This document shows positions 58,064 through 64,000 of a DNA stretch of 64,000 nucleotides, in pieces. This DNA is from Ruminococcus sp. 210702-SL.1.03 (GTDB lineage Bacteria > Bacillota > Clostridia > Oscillospirales > Ruminococcaceae), in assembly GCF_020559915.1 (NCBI RefSeq), contig NZ_JAJCLZ010000008.1, forward strand, positions 48,485 through 112,484. The letters run 5' to 3'. A program made the translations under genes and the position numbers. The notes under the pieces were generated by a model. That model did not search any database and was not told where the DNA came from. It saw nothing but the letters and a program-made list of their open reading frames with translations. How positions within the stretch are numbered: the first letter of the stretch is position 1; the number at the start of each line of letters is the position of its first letter.

Positions 58064-58101
58064 CCGCCGTTTTTCGGAAGAAAATTCTTCCGAAGCGGCG
58101 G
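58064..58101 (+). terminator. Long hairpin after the zinc-ribbon gene
   Basis: A two-part stem: CCGCCG / CGGCGG outside, TTCGGAAGAA / TTCTTCCGAA inside. No U-run follows, so termination may be inefficient or Rho-dependent. Confidence 0.5.
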
Positions 58102-58206
58102 ATGTTTGCAGTAATTTAGTTAAAATAATTTACCATATTTGTAGAATATACAAAACAAGCGGTGAAATTTTTTGCAGTATTTTTTGTAGATTTTTTTATG
58201 AAACTA

Positions 58207-58235
58207 TTGCTTAATCGAACGAATTGTGATATAAT
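58207..58235 (+). promoter_or_regulatory. Promoter of the acidic coiled-coil gene
   Basis: TTGCTT (58207-58212) and TATAAT (58230-58235) with a 17-bp spacer. It gives a leader of about 85 nt. Confidence 0.8.
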
Positions 58236-58324
58236 ACAATTATAGTGCCGCCTAAGCGTCTGACTTTGTGAGATACGGGTAAGGCGCGGGCGCGAAATTT
58301 GTTAGCGAAAGGGTTGAAACTACA

Positions 58325-59491
58325 ATGCCGGCATTTGGTAAGAAACAGAAGGAAGAATCTATTAACGATAAAATGGTGAGATTTTTTAAAGAGGGAAAGA
58401 GCGTAGAGCAGATCTCTGCCGAGCTCGCTGTAAAAGCCGACGTTATAACTAACGTTATAAGAAGAAGGTGCGGCGAGGACAGCATCCCCGAGACCGTTGT
58501 CCGCTCGAAAAATGCAGTAGCGCCCGCGGCAGAAGATCAGCCGCTGAAGGCAGACGCATACACCCCCGAAGAGAACGAAGCTGCTGAAGAGTCCGCTGAG
58601 GTAAACGTAGAGGGCATGAGCAAGCTTGAAAGATATATGCTCGAAAAAGAAAAACAAAAGGCTGAAAAGGAAGCTGAGATTGAGGCTGCTGCCCCCGCGC
58701 CTGCACCCGCAGAGCCCGAGGAAGTTTCTATGGAGGGCATCTCTACCGACAACATCGACCTCGAGCTGGAAAAGGCTGAGCCTGCACCCGCAGTGACTGA
58801 GCCTGCCGCAGAAGAGCCGGTTGCAGAAATGGACGGCATCTCGGCAGAGGAAATACCCAGCATAGCTGCCGATGAGCCGATAGTTGAGCACCCCGTAGAT
58901 GAATTCATCGCAGAAGAGCCTGCCGCTGCTGACGAGGGTGAGGACGTTACCATCACCGTGCACGAGGGCGGTACAGCTTTTGATAAGATGAAGGCTTTCG
59001 CTATGGCGCAGGTCGAGGCTAACAACACTAAAATCGCAGAGCTGGAGAGCAAGCTTTCTTCCGTAGAGGACGATTACAACGCTCAGCTCGCCGACGCTGA
59101 AAAGGCAGTTGAAGAGTCTAAGAACGCTTATGAGAACGTGCTTACCCGCGGCGAAGAGGTTCACGAGAAGAGAATGGCTGCCCAGACCGAGCACAGAGCC
59201 GCTCTTGCAAGAGCAGAAGAAGAGTACCGCAAGAAGATAGCTGAGATAGAGGACGAGTACAATAACGCCAACGCTCACGCTAACAAGGTACTGGCTGAGA
59301 AAGAGGTCGAGATCAACGCTGAGAGCGACGCCATCGACGCTGAAAAGGAGATCGCTAAGAACGACTTCCTCGATAAGCAGGCGGCTGTAAACGGCATAAA
59401 GGATAAGATAGCGGCAGACGTTGACGCTGTAAAGGCGCAGATAGCAGGTATAAAGGAAGAAAATGCAGGCTATCAGCAGTTTATGGTATAA
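58325..59491 (+). CDS. Acidic coiled-coil protein of unknown function
   Basis: A 388-residue soluble protein. Residues about 14-52 look like a small helix-turn-helix (VRFFKEGKSVEQISAELAV). A long acidic Ala/Glu/Pro region (60-205) holds three short related motifs, EGMS (96), EGIS (137) and DGIS (170), spaced 41 and 33 residues apart. Residues about 220-388 form a continuous coiled coil. No signal peptide or membrane span. Codon use suggests good expression, and it is a single gene with strong promoter and terminator. Family not recognised; the layout suits a cytoplasmic scaffold. Confidence 0.8.
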   Translation: MPAFGKKQKEESINDKMVRFFKEGKSVEQISAELAVKADVITNVIRRRCGEDSIPETVVRSKNAVAPAAEDQPLKADAYTPEENEAAEESAEVNVEGMSKLERYMLEKEKQKAEKEAEIEAAAPAPAPAEPEEVSMEGISTDNIDLELEKAEPAPAVTEPAAEEPVAEMDGISAEEIPSIAADEPIVEHPVDEFIAEEPAAADEGEDVTITVHEGGTAFDKMKAFAMAQVEANNTKIAELESKLSSVEDDYNAQLADAEKAVEESKNAYENVLTRGEEVHEKRMAAQTEHRAALARAEEEYRKKIAEIEDEYNNANAHANKVLAEKEVEINAESDAIDAEKEIAKNDFLDKQAAVNGIKDKIAADVDAVKAQIAGIKEENAGYQQFMV

Positions 59492-59512
59492 ACTTACATA
59501 ACGAATATCACG

Positions 59513-59547
59513 GCGCTGAGGGCTATGCGGCTCTCGGCGCTTTTTTT
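59513..59547 (+). terminator. Terminator of the coiled-coil gene
   Basis: An 11-bp stem with two G-U pairs (59513-59523 with 59530-59540) followed by seven T residues. Confidence 0.9.
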
Positions 59548-59569
59548 GTGAAAAAATTCGGTGCGGTAC

Positions 59570-59598
59570 TTGAAAACGAAATTATAATGTGATATAAT
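59570..59598 (+). promoter_or_regulatory. Promoter of the SLOG-fold/LCP-like gene pair
   Basis: TTGAAA (59570-59575) and TATAAT (59593-59598) with a 17-bp spacer. Confidence 0.82.
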
Positions 59599-59631
59599 GT
59601 AATAGTATGGACTAGGACGGGGTGAAAACTA

Positions 59632-60192
59632 TTGACTATTGATAAATATTCGCAGAAAATAGTTTTCACAGAAGGCTTCGAGCCGCCCGCTGCGCTCTCG
59701 GGCGCTGCTAGGGCAAAGACCTGCTGCTTTACAGGTCACCGCCCCGAAAAACTGCCCGCGGGCGAGGAGCTCGCGCAGATGAACAAAAAAGCGGCGGTGT
59801 TTATACGGCTGCTGGCGCAGCGCGGCTTCGGCAGATTCATAACGGGTATGTCGCGCGGCTTTGATCTTGAGATGGCGCGGCTGGTGATGCAGCTCGGCGG
59901 CAGGCTGATATGCGCGCTGCCGTACCCCGAGCAGGAGCGCGAGATGCGCACCGAAGAAGAGAAAAAACTGTACGCCGCGGCGTTGGAAAACGCGGAGCTG
60001 ATAATGATAAGCTCGCCGCACTACACACGCGGCTGCTACGGCGTGCGAAACAGACTTATGGTAGAGTGCTCGGCTGCGCTGATAGGCTACGCCGCCGACC
60101 GCGAGAGCCGCTCGGGCAGTATGCAGACGGTGAGGATGGCGGAGCGCGCGGGGCTGGAAACGTACATAATGTACGGCACTCAGCAGATGTGA
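59632..60192 (+). CDS. SLOG-fold protein (DUF1273/YpsA-like)
   Basis: A 186-residue Rossmann-like protein. CCFTGHRPEKLP, FITGMSRGFDLEMARL, ICALPYPEQE and IMISSPHYTRGCYGVRNRLMVE are the conserved blocks of the YpsA/DUF1273 branch of the SLOG superfamily, proteins thought to bind nucleotide-type ligands. YpsA of Bacillus has been linked to cell division and stress. Start TTG 59632 with GGGGTG 9 nt upstream. The LCP-like gene begins 26 bp after it, so the two are probably co-transcribed. Confidence 0.88.
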   Translation: MTIDKYSQKIVFTEGFEPPAALSGAARAKTCCFTGHRPEKLPAGEELAQMNKKAAVFIRLLAQRGFGRFITGMSRGFDLEMARLVMQLGGRLICALPYPEQEREMRTEEEKKLYAAALENAELIMISSPHYTRGCYGVRNRLMVECSAALIGYAADRESRSGSMQTVRMAERAGLETYIMYGTQQM

Positions 60193-60218
60193 GATAGATT
60201 TTAAGGAGAAGAGATAAT

Positions 60219-61217
60219 ATGGCACAGGCGATGGATAACCTCAGCAACGAAAAGTTAGGCGCAGCGCCCGCCCCCGGCGGTAAGAAGCGCGGCAAAAAGA
60301 AGAGAAAAAAGCGCTCGCAGGCGCCCGTAGCGCTGGTGTATTTCATCACGCTGCTGCTTTTCCTCGGCGTTTTCGGTATGTTCGCGCTGACTATCGTGAA
60401 CAAGCTGACCGATAAGAGCGACCAAAACGTTGACCTTTCGGGAACGTATATCGACTCTTTCAATACGCTCTATGCGCGCGTGAACAACAAGAACGTGCTC
60501 AGCGATATGACCATCGTGAGGATATGCCCCGAGCAGGAAAAAATACTCGTTATCCCGCTCTCGGCTTTCACCGTAAGCAGCACCGATAATAGATCCACCA
60601 TGCGCGAGATATACGCCGACGGCGGTATACGCCAGCTTTCCGCGGCGGTAGACAGCACCCTCGGCATTTCTACGAATTACTACGTTACCGTGAGCAACGA
60701 CGCTTTCGAGGACTGCGCCGATATAATCGGCGGTTTCGTATACTCGCCGCCTGAGGAGCTTTACTACCTCTCGCCCGAAAATGACAACGATATATCGCTG
60801 CGCCAGAACGAATCGGTATCGCTCAGCGGCAAGCAGATAAGGCTGATATGCCAGTACCCGAAGCTTTTCTCTTCGGGCAGACAGGGCAACACCGAGTTCT
60901 TGGGGCTCGCGATAACCACTATGCTCAACAACGCTTTCGATCAGGTGGAGATAACCTCTAACAGCCTTGATATTCTTTACGGCAAAATATCTTCGGGCAG
61001 CGTTACCAACCTTTCGGAAAACGACTATAAGCAGCAGAAGGTGTATATAAAGGAAATGCTCAAAAAGCAGATACAGCCCGCTTACAGCCTTATCCCCGAG
61101 GGTACATGGACTGACGACGAGCACTTTGAGATGTCGGCGGAATTTAAGCAGAAGATATACAACGAAATGGAAGCTACTAAGTCGCAAGAAAAGAGCGGAG
61201 AAGTTTCGGAAGAATAA
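60219..61217 (+). CDS. Divergent LytR-CpsA-Psr (LCP)-like membrane protein
   Basis: A 332-residue protein with a basic N-terminus (KKRGKKKRKKR), one membrane span (about 40-62) and an extracellular domain. TIVRICPEQEKILVIPL, IRQLSAAVDSTLGIS and YYVTVSNDAFEDCADIIGG follow the order of an LCP domain, the enzyme family attaching teichoic acids or other glycopolymers to peptidoglycan. The usual SIPRD motif is replaced by IPLSAF, and the late arginine block is only partly kept (GRQGNTEFLGLA). It may be a non-catalytic relative. ATG 60219 has AAGGAGAAG upstream. Confidence 0.78.
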   Translation: MAQAMDNLSNEKLGAAPAPGGKKRGKKKRKKRSQAPVALVYFITLLLFLGVFGMFALTIVNKLTDKSDQNVDLSGTYIDSFNTLYARVNNKNVLSDMTIVRICPEQEKILVIPLSAFTVSSTDNRSTMREIYADGGIRQLSAAVDSTLGISTNYYVTVSNDAFEDCADIIGGFVYSPPEELYYLSPENDNDISLRQNESVSLSGKQIRLICQYPKLFSSGRQGNTEFLGLAITTMLNNAFDQVEITSNSLDILYGKISSGSVTNLSENDYKQQKVYIKEMLKKQIQPAYSLIPEGTWTDDEHFEMSAEFKQKIYNEMEATKSQEKSGEVSEE

Positions 61218-61275
61218 AGTTTTCAGATAAGAAACAGATTGTTCATGATCTGACTTAAAAAGTTCTTCGCGGCTC

Positions 61276-61304
61276 TTGCATTTTCCAAAGTAATGTGGTA
61301 TAAT
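61276..61304 (+). promoter_or_regulatory. Promoter of the rimP-nusA-infB operon
   Basis: TTGCAT (61276-61281) and TATAAT (61299-61304) with a 17-bp spacer, about 105 bp before rimP. Confidence 0.82.
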
Positions 61305-61328
61305 AAATACAATACTTTGAAAGAAAGG

Positions 61329-61352
61329 ACCGATTGAAAGATCGGTCTTTTG
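61329..61352 (+). terminator. Leader hairpin with U-run (possible attenuator) upstream of rimP
   Basis: A 7-bp stem GACCGAT / ATCGGTC with a TGAAAG loop is followed by TTTTGATTTTG. It lies between the promoter and the rimP start, about 20 nt after transcription begins, so it could end transcription early in the leader. Confidence 0.65.
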
Positions 61353-61410
61353 ATTTTGTATGGCAGTTTTGCAAACGAAAAGGTGTATCAGCGAAAGGAA
61401 TGATAAGAAA

Positions 61411-61893
61411 GTGAATACCATTGCAAAAGCGAGGTCGCTCGCAGAGCCGCTCTGCGAAAAGCTGGGGCTGTACCTTTGGGACGTGCGTTTTGAAAAAGAG
61501 GGCGCGCTTTGGTACCTGCGCGTGTTCATCGACCGCGACGGCGGTATAGATATGAACATATGCGAAGAATTTTCGCGCGCGTATAACGAGCTGCTCGACA
61601 GCGAGGATTTCATCAGCCAGAACTACGTTTTTGAAGCTGGAAGCCCCGGGCTGGGCAGAAAGCTCACAAAGCCCGAACACTTCAAAGCCTGCATGGGCGA
61701 CGAAGCGCGGCTGAAACTTTATAAGGCAAGGGACGGGAAGAAAGATTTTCTGGGGCTGATAGCTGACTGCGACGATACGGGCTTTACCCTCGCCTACTCG
61801 GTGGACGAAGATGGCAATGTTCTGGAGGGCGAGCGCTTTGAGTACAAAGACTGCTCTTCGGTAAACTTAAACGACGACGCAGACTTATTCTGA
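61411..61893 (+). CDS. rimP: Ribosome maturation factor RimP
   Basis: A 160-residue factor needed for assembly of the 30S ribosomal subunit. LGLYLWDVRFEKEGALWYLRVFIDRDGGIDMNIC (N-terminal domain) and FEAGSPGLGRKLTKPEHF are the conserved blocks, followed by an SH3-like C-terminal domain. GTG 61411 is taken as start, with AAAGGA 11 nt upstream; the longer frame from 61360 would begin just after the leader hairpin and lacks a site. First gene of the nusA-infB operon in standard Firmicutes order. Confidence 0.94.
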   Translation: MNTIAKARSLAEPLCEKLGLYLWDVRFEKEGALWYLRVFIDRDGGIDMNICEEFSRAYNELLDSEDFISQNYVFEAGSPGLGRKLTKPEHFKACMGDEARLKLYKARDGKKDFLGLIADCDDTGFTLAYSVDEDGNVLEGERFEYKDCSSVNLNDDADLF

Positions 61894-61920
61894 ATGACAC
61901 ACAATATTTAAAGAGAGGAT

Positions 61921-63105
61921 ATGATCGTAAAAATGAACGGCGAATTTTTTGAAGCTTTAAAGCTTATGGGACAGGAAAACGGCATGGAGCCTGACGCTCT
62001 GGCAGAAATAATCAAGCAGGGCGTGGCTAAGGCTATAAAGAGGGATAACCCTAACTGCGAAAACATAAGAGTAGAGATAAACCCCGAAACAGGCGTGTTC
62101 GAGATGGGTGTGCTCAAGGTAGTAGTAGATGACGAGCCGCTCGACGAATACAACGAGATAAACATCGACGAGGCGAGAACGATAGACCCAAACGCACGCG
62201 TAGGCGGTATGTGCCTTATCGAGGTATCTCCCGCTACATTCGGCAGAGTAGCCGTGCAGAACGCTAAGCAGCAGATAAAGCACGAGCTGAAAAATCACGA
62301 AAGAGAGCGCCTGATAGAGCAGTTCAACGACAAGCTTTACGAATGCGTTACCGCTAAGGTGGAGCGCATAGAGGCAAGAACCGGCAACGCAGTTCTCTCG
62401 CTGGATAAGAGCGAAGTTTACCTCGTTCGTCAGGAGCAGATACCCGGCGAGATACTGCGTCCAGGCGACATGATAAAGGTATATGTAGTAGGCATCGCGA
62501 ACCCCGAAAAGAAGCCCGCACTGAAGATCTCCAGAACACACAAGGACCTTGTAAAGCGCCTTTTTGAGAACGAAGTTCCCGAGATAGCCGAGGGCGTAGT
62601 TGAGGTAATGGGCATTTCGAGAGTAGCAGGCTCGCGCTCGAAGCTGGCTGTACGCAGCAAGGATAAAAATGTAGACGCTATAGGCGCTTGCATAGGCCCT
62701 AAGAAGTCGAGAATATCCGCGGTAGTGAACGAGCTTTGCGGCGAGAAGATCGACATCATCCCTTACAGCGAAGACCCCGCCGAGTACATCGCAAGAGCGC
62801 TCGCACCCGCGCAGGTCATAGACGTAGAGCTGATAGAGGGCAGCGAAGTGCCCGCCTGCCGAGTTATCGTGCCTGCGAACCAGCTTTCTCTTGCGATAGG
62901 CAACAGAGGTCAGAACGCGCGCCTTGCCGCAGGTCTTACCGGCTACAAGATCGACATAATCTCTGACGCGCAGGCTAAGGAGCTGGAAGAAGCTGCCGAG
63001 GCTGAGCAGGAGGAAAAAGCTCTGGAAGGCGAGAACGAAGTATCTGAGCTGGAGCTTGCCGACGCGCTGGAGGAAGTACCCGCTGAGGGAGAGAGCGAGG
63101 TCTGA
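61921..63105 (+). CDS. nusA: Transcription termination/antitermination factor NusA
   Basis: A 394-residue RNA polymerase-binding factor controlling pausing, termination and antitermination. N-terminal domain (about 1-125) with EFFEALKLM; S1 domain (about 130-200); KH domains (about 205-345) with GSRSKLAVRS, GACIGPKKSRI and SLAIGNRGQNARLAAGLTGYKIDI. An acidic tail ends the protein. ATG 61921 sits close to GAGAGG while ATG 61933 (MNGEFFEAL) fits the family start better; the choice is open. The stop overlaps the ylxR start. Confidence 0.96.
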   Translation: MIVKMNGEFFEALKLMGQENGMEPDALAEIIKQGVAKAIKRDNPNCENIRVEINPETGVFEMGVLKVVVDDEPLDEYNEINIDEARTIDPNARVGGMCLIEVSPATFGRVAVQNAKQQIKHELKNHERERLIEQFNDKLYECVTAKVERIEARTGNAVLSLDKSEVYLVRQEQIPGEILRPGDMIKVYVVGIANPEKKPALKISRTHKDLVKRLFENEVPEIAEGVVEVMGISRVAGSRSKLAVRSKDKNVDAIGACIGPKKSRISAVVNELCGEKIDIIPYSEDPAEYIARALAPAQVIDVELIEGSEVPACRVIVPANQLSLAIGNRGQNARLAAGLTGYKIDIISDAQAKELEEAAEAEQEEKALEGENEVSELELADALEEVPAEGESEV

Positions 63106-63383
63106 TGAAACAGACGAAGCAGAAAAAAATACCTCTGAGAATGTGTTTGGGCTGCAGCGAGATGAAGTCCAAGCGCGAGATGATAAGAGTCGTAAAATCG
63201 AAAGAGGGCGAAGTATCGCTAGACCTCACGGGAAAAAAAGCGGGCAGGGGAGCATACATCTGCCGCAGCGCCGAGTGCTTCAGAAAAGCGCGAAAGGCGC
63301 ACAGGTTTGAAAAAAGCCTTTCCTGCGCGATAAGCGAAGAGGTATACGACGGAATGGAGCGTGAGCTGGAAAATGAGCAGTAA
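63105..63383 (+). CDS. ylxR: YlxR-family protein (RnpM)
   Basis: A 92-residue small RNA-binding protein of the YlxR family, with PLRMCLGCSEMKSKREMIRVV and GRGAYICRSAECFRKARKA typical of the fold. In Bacillus YlxR has been reported to affect the RNase P RNA and was renamed RnpM. The ATG overlaps the nusA stop (TGATG), and its 3' end overlaps the next gene by 11 nt, so all three are tightly coupled. Confidence 0.94.
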   Translation: MKQTKQKKIPLRMCLGCSEMKSKREMIRVVKSKEGEVSLDLTGKKAGRGAYICRSAECFRKARKAHRFEKSLSCAISEEVYDGMERELENEQ

Positions 63384-63717
63384 CGCAGATAAAACAGGGC
63401 TGCTGAGCATGTGCCGAAAGGCAGGCAAGGTGAAGTGCGGCATGGATATATCGAAATCGGCGTGCGAAACGGGCGAGGCAAAGGCGGTTTTCACCGCGAG
63501 CGATCTTTCGGAAAAATCGCTGAAAGAGATACGCTTTTGCTGCGCAAAAAACGCGGTAAAGATATACCGACTGCGTATCACCATGCAGCAGGCTGCTGAT
63601 AAGCTAGGGAAAAAGTCGGGAATATTCGCCGTTTGCGACGGCGGCTTCGCCAAAGCGCTTGCTAAGGGCGAAGAGGATATTTCGGCAGATATAAATGATT
63701 TTTACAGTGAGATATAA
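63373..63717 (+). CDS. ylxQ: L7Ae-family ribosomal-protein-like protein (YlxQ)
   Basis: A 114-residue RNA-binding protein related to L7Ae/L30e. GLLSMCRKAGKVKCGMD, AVFTASDLSEKSLKEIRF and VCDGGFAKAL are the family blocks. In Bacillus YlxQ binds K-turn RNA. ATG 63373 lies inside the end of ylxR and is preferred to GTG 63361, because the family usually starts a few residues before GLLSM. Followed after 11 bp by infB. Confidence 0.92.
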   Translation: MSSNADKTGLLSMCRKAGKVKCGMDISKSACETGEAKAVFTASDLSEKSLKEIRFCCAKNAVKIYRLRITMQQAADKLGKKSGIFAVCDGGFAKALAKGEEDISADINDFYSEI

Positions 63718-63728
63718 GGAGGCTGCCT

Positions 63729-64000
63729 ATGAATAAGACGGTTAAAAAATACAAGCTTTCAGAGCTTGCAAAGGATATAAACGCAGCAGCGAATGAAGTT
63801 ATAGAATGCCTGAGCGTGCTTGGCGGAGAGCCTAAGAAGAGCGGCGCTTTCCTCACCCCGCAGGAGGTAGGCTACGTTATGGAGTACTTTACCCAGAAAA
63901 ATCAGGTAGAGAGCTTCGAAGCTTACTACGCTAACAACGTAAAGCCCGAGCCTGCTAAGGAAGAAAAGCCCGCGGCTAAGGCTGAAAAGCCTAAGAAGAA
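63729..64000 (+). CDS. infB: Translation initiation factor IF-2, N-terminal part (cut by window end)
   Basis: The first 90 codons of infB, running off the window. MNKTVKKYKLSELAKDIN and NEVIECLSVLGGEPKKSG form the IF2 N-terminal domain, followed by the start of a Lys/Pro/Ala-rich linker (PEPAKEEKPAAKAEK). The G domain, which brings the initiator tRNA to the ribosome, lies beyond the edge. ATG 63729 has AAGGAGG upstream. The gene order rimP-nusA-ylxR-ylxQ-infB supports the call. Confidence 0.93.
   Translation, partial: MNKTVKKYKLSELAKDINAAANEVIECLSVLGGEPKKSGAFLTPQEVGYVMEYFTQKNQVESFEAYYANNVKPEPAKEEKPAAKAEKPKK

Overview
The window looks like a chromosome segment of a Gram-positive anaerobe of the Clostridia, most likely a Ruminococcus-like member of the Oscillospiraceae. 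The grounds are: a one-operon fatty acid synthase with FabK as the only enoyl reductase, sortase-built pili, an [FeFe]-hydrogenase maturase (HydF), a pyruvate formate-lyase activase, and a rimP-nusA-ylxR-ylxQ-infB operon in Firmicutes order. Genes are dense and fairly GC-rich. The first ~1 kb is clearly AT-rich and looks acquired. Family names come from motifs read by eye; no database search was possible.

Layout, left to right. 1-1 kb: the end of a probable polymorphic toxin, a probable immunity gene and a severed Hint (pretoxin) fragment. 1-2.8 kb: an orphan NarL-type response regulator, a decayed minus-strand gene, an HD-domain protein and tRNA-Arg(ACG). 2.9-6 kb (minus): a small conserved protein, rmuC, dCMP deaminase and fabD. 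6.4-14.8 kb (plus): fabH-fabK-fabG-fabF-accB-fabZ-accC-accD-accA-acpP, a nearly complete type II fatty acid synthesis set with acetyl-CoA carboxylase. 14.9-19 kb: a YolD-like protein, then a minus operon of a flippase, a PC4-like DNA-binding protein, two very small genes and a protein with an internal duplication.

19.2-30.5 kb: a WYL regulator followed by a pilus locus (small coiled-coil protein, signal peptidase I, giant LPETG adhesin, LPETG backbone pilin, class C sortase, minor VPQTG pilin, second sortase). 30.5-34.2 kb (minus): a membrane/zinc-ribbon complex resembling Bacillus YdjG-YdjH-YdjI plus a small membrane protein. 34.4-40.9 kb: a GH2 enzyme behind a cre-like site, a beta-lactamase-fold lipoprotein, a GH26-like barrel protein and DAHP synthase. 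41-51 kb: two secreted wall hydrolases (VanY-type peptidase and GH25 lysozyme) with Fn3-like repeats, enclosing a MarR regulator with its fused ABC transporter and two SH3-type membrane proteins. 51.3-56.5 kb (minus): hydF-uvrC-folC-pflA. 56.7-61.2 kb: a lipoprotein, a zinc-ribbon membrane protein, an acidic coiled-coil protein, a SLOG-fold protein and a divergent LCP-like protein. 61.3-64 kb: rimP-nusA-ylxR-ylxQ-infB (infB cut by the window end), with a terminator-like hairpin in its leader.

Most transcription units start at a sigma-A-type promoter with exactly 17 bp between the boxes and end at a clear stem-loop, so the operon limits given here rest on sequence. The most notable items are the toxin-cassette debris, the flippase operon with its tiny genes, the pilus locus with two kinds of sorting signal, the Ydj-like zinc-ribbon complex, the MarR double operator, and the rimP-nusA leader hairpin.
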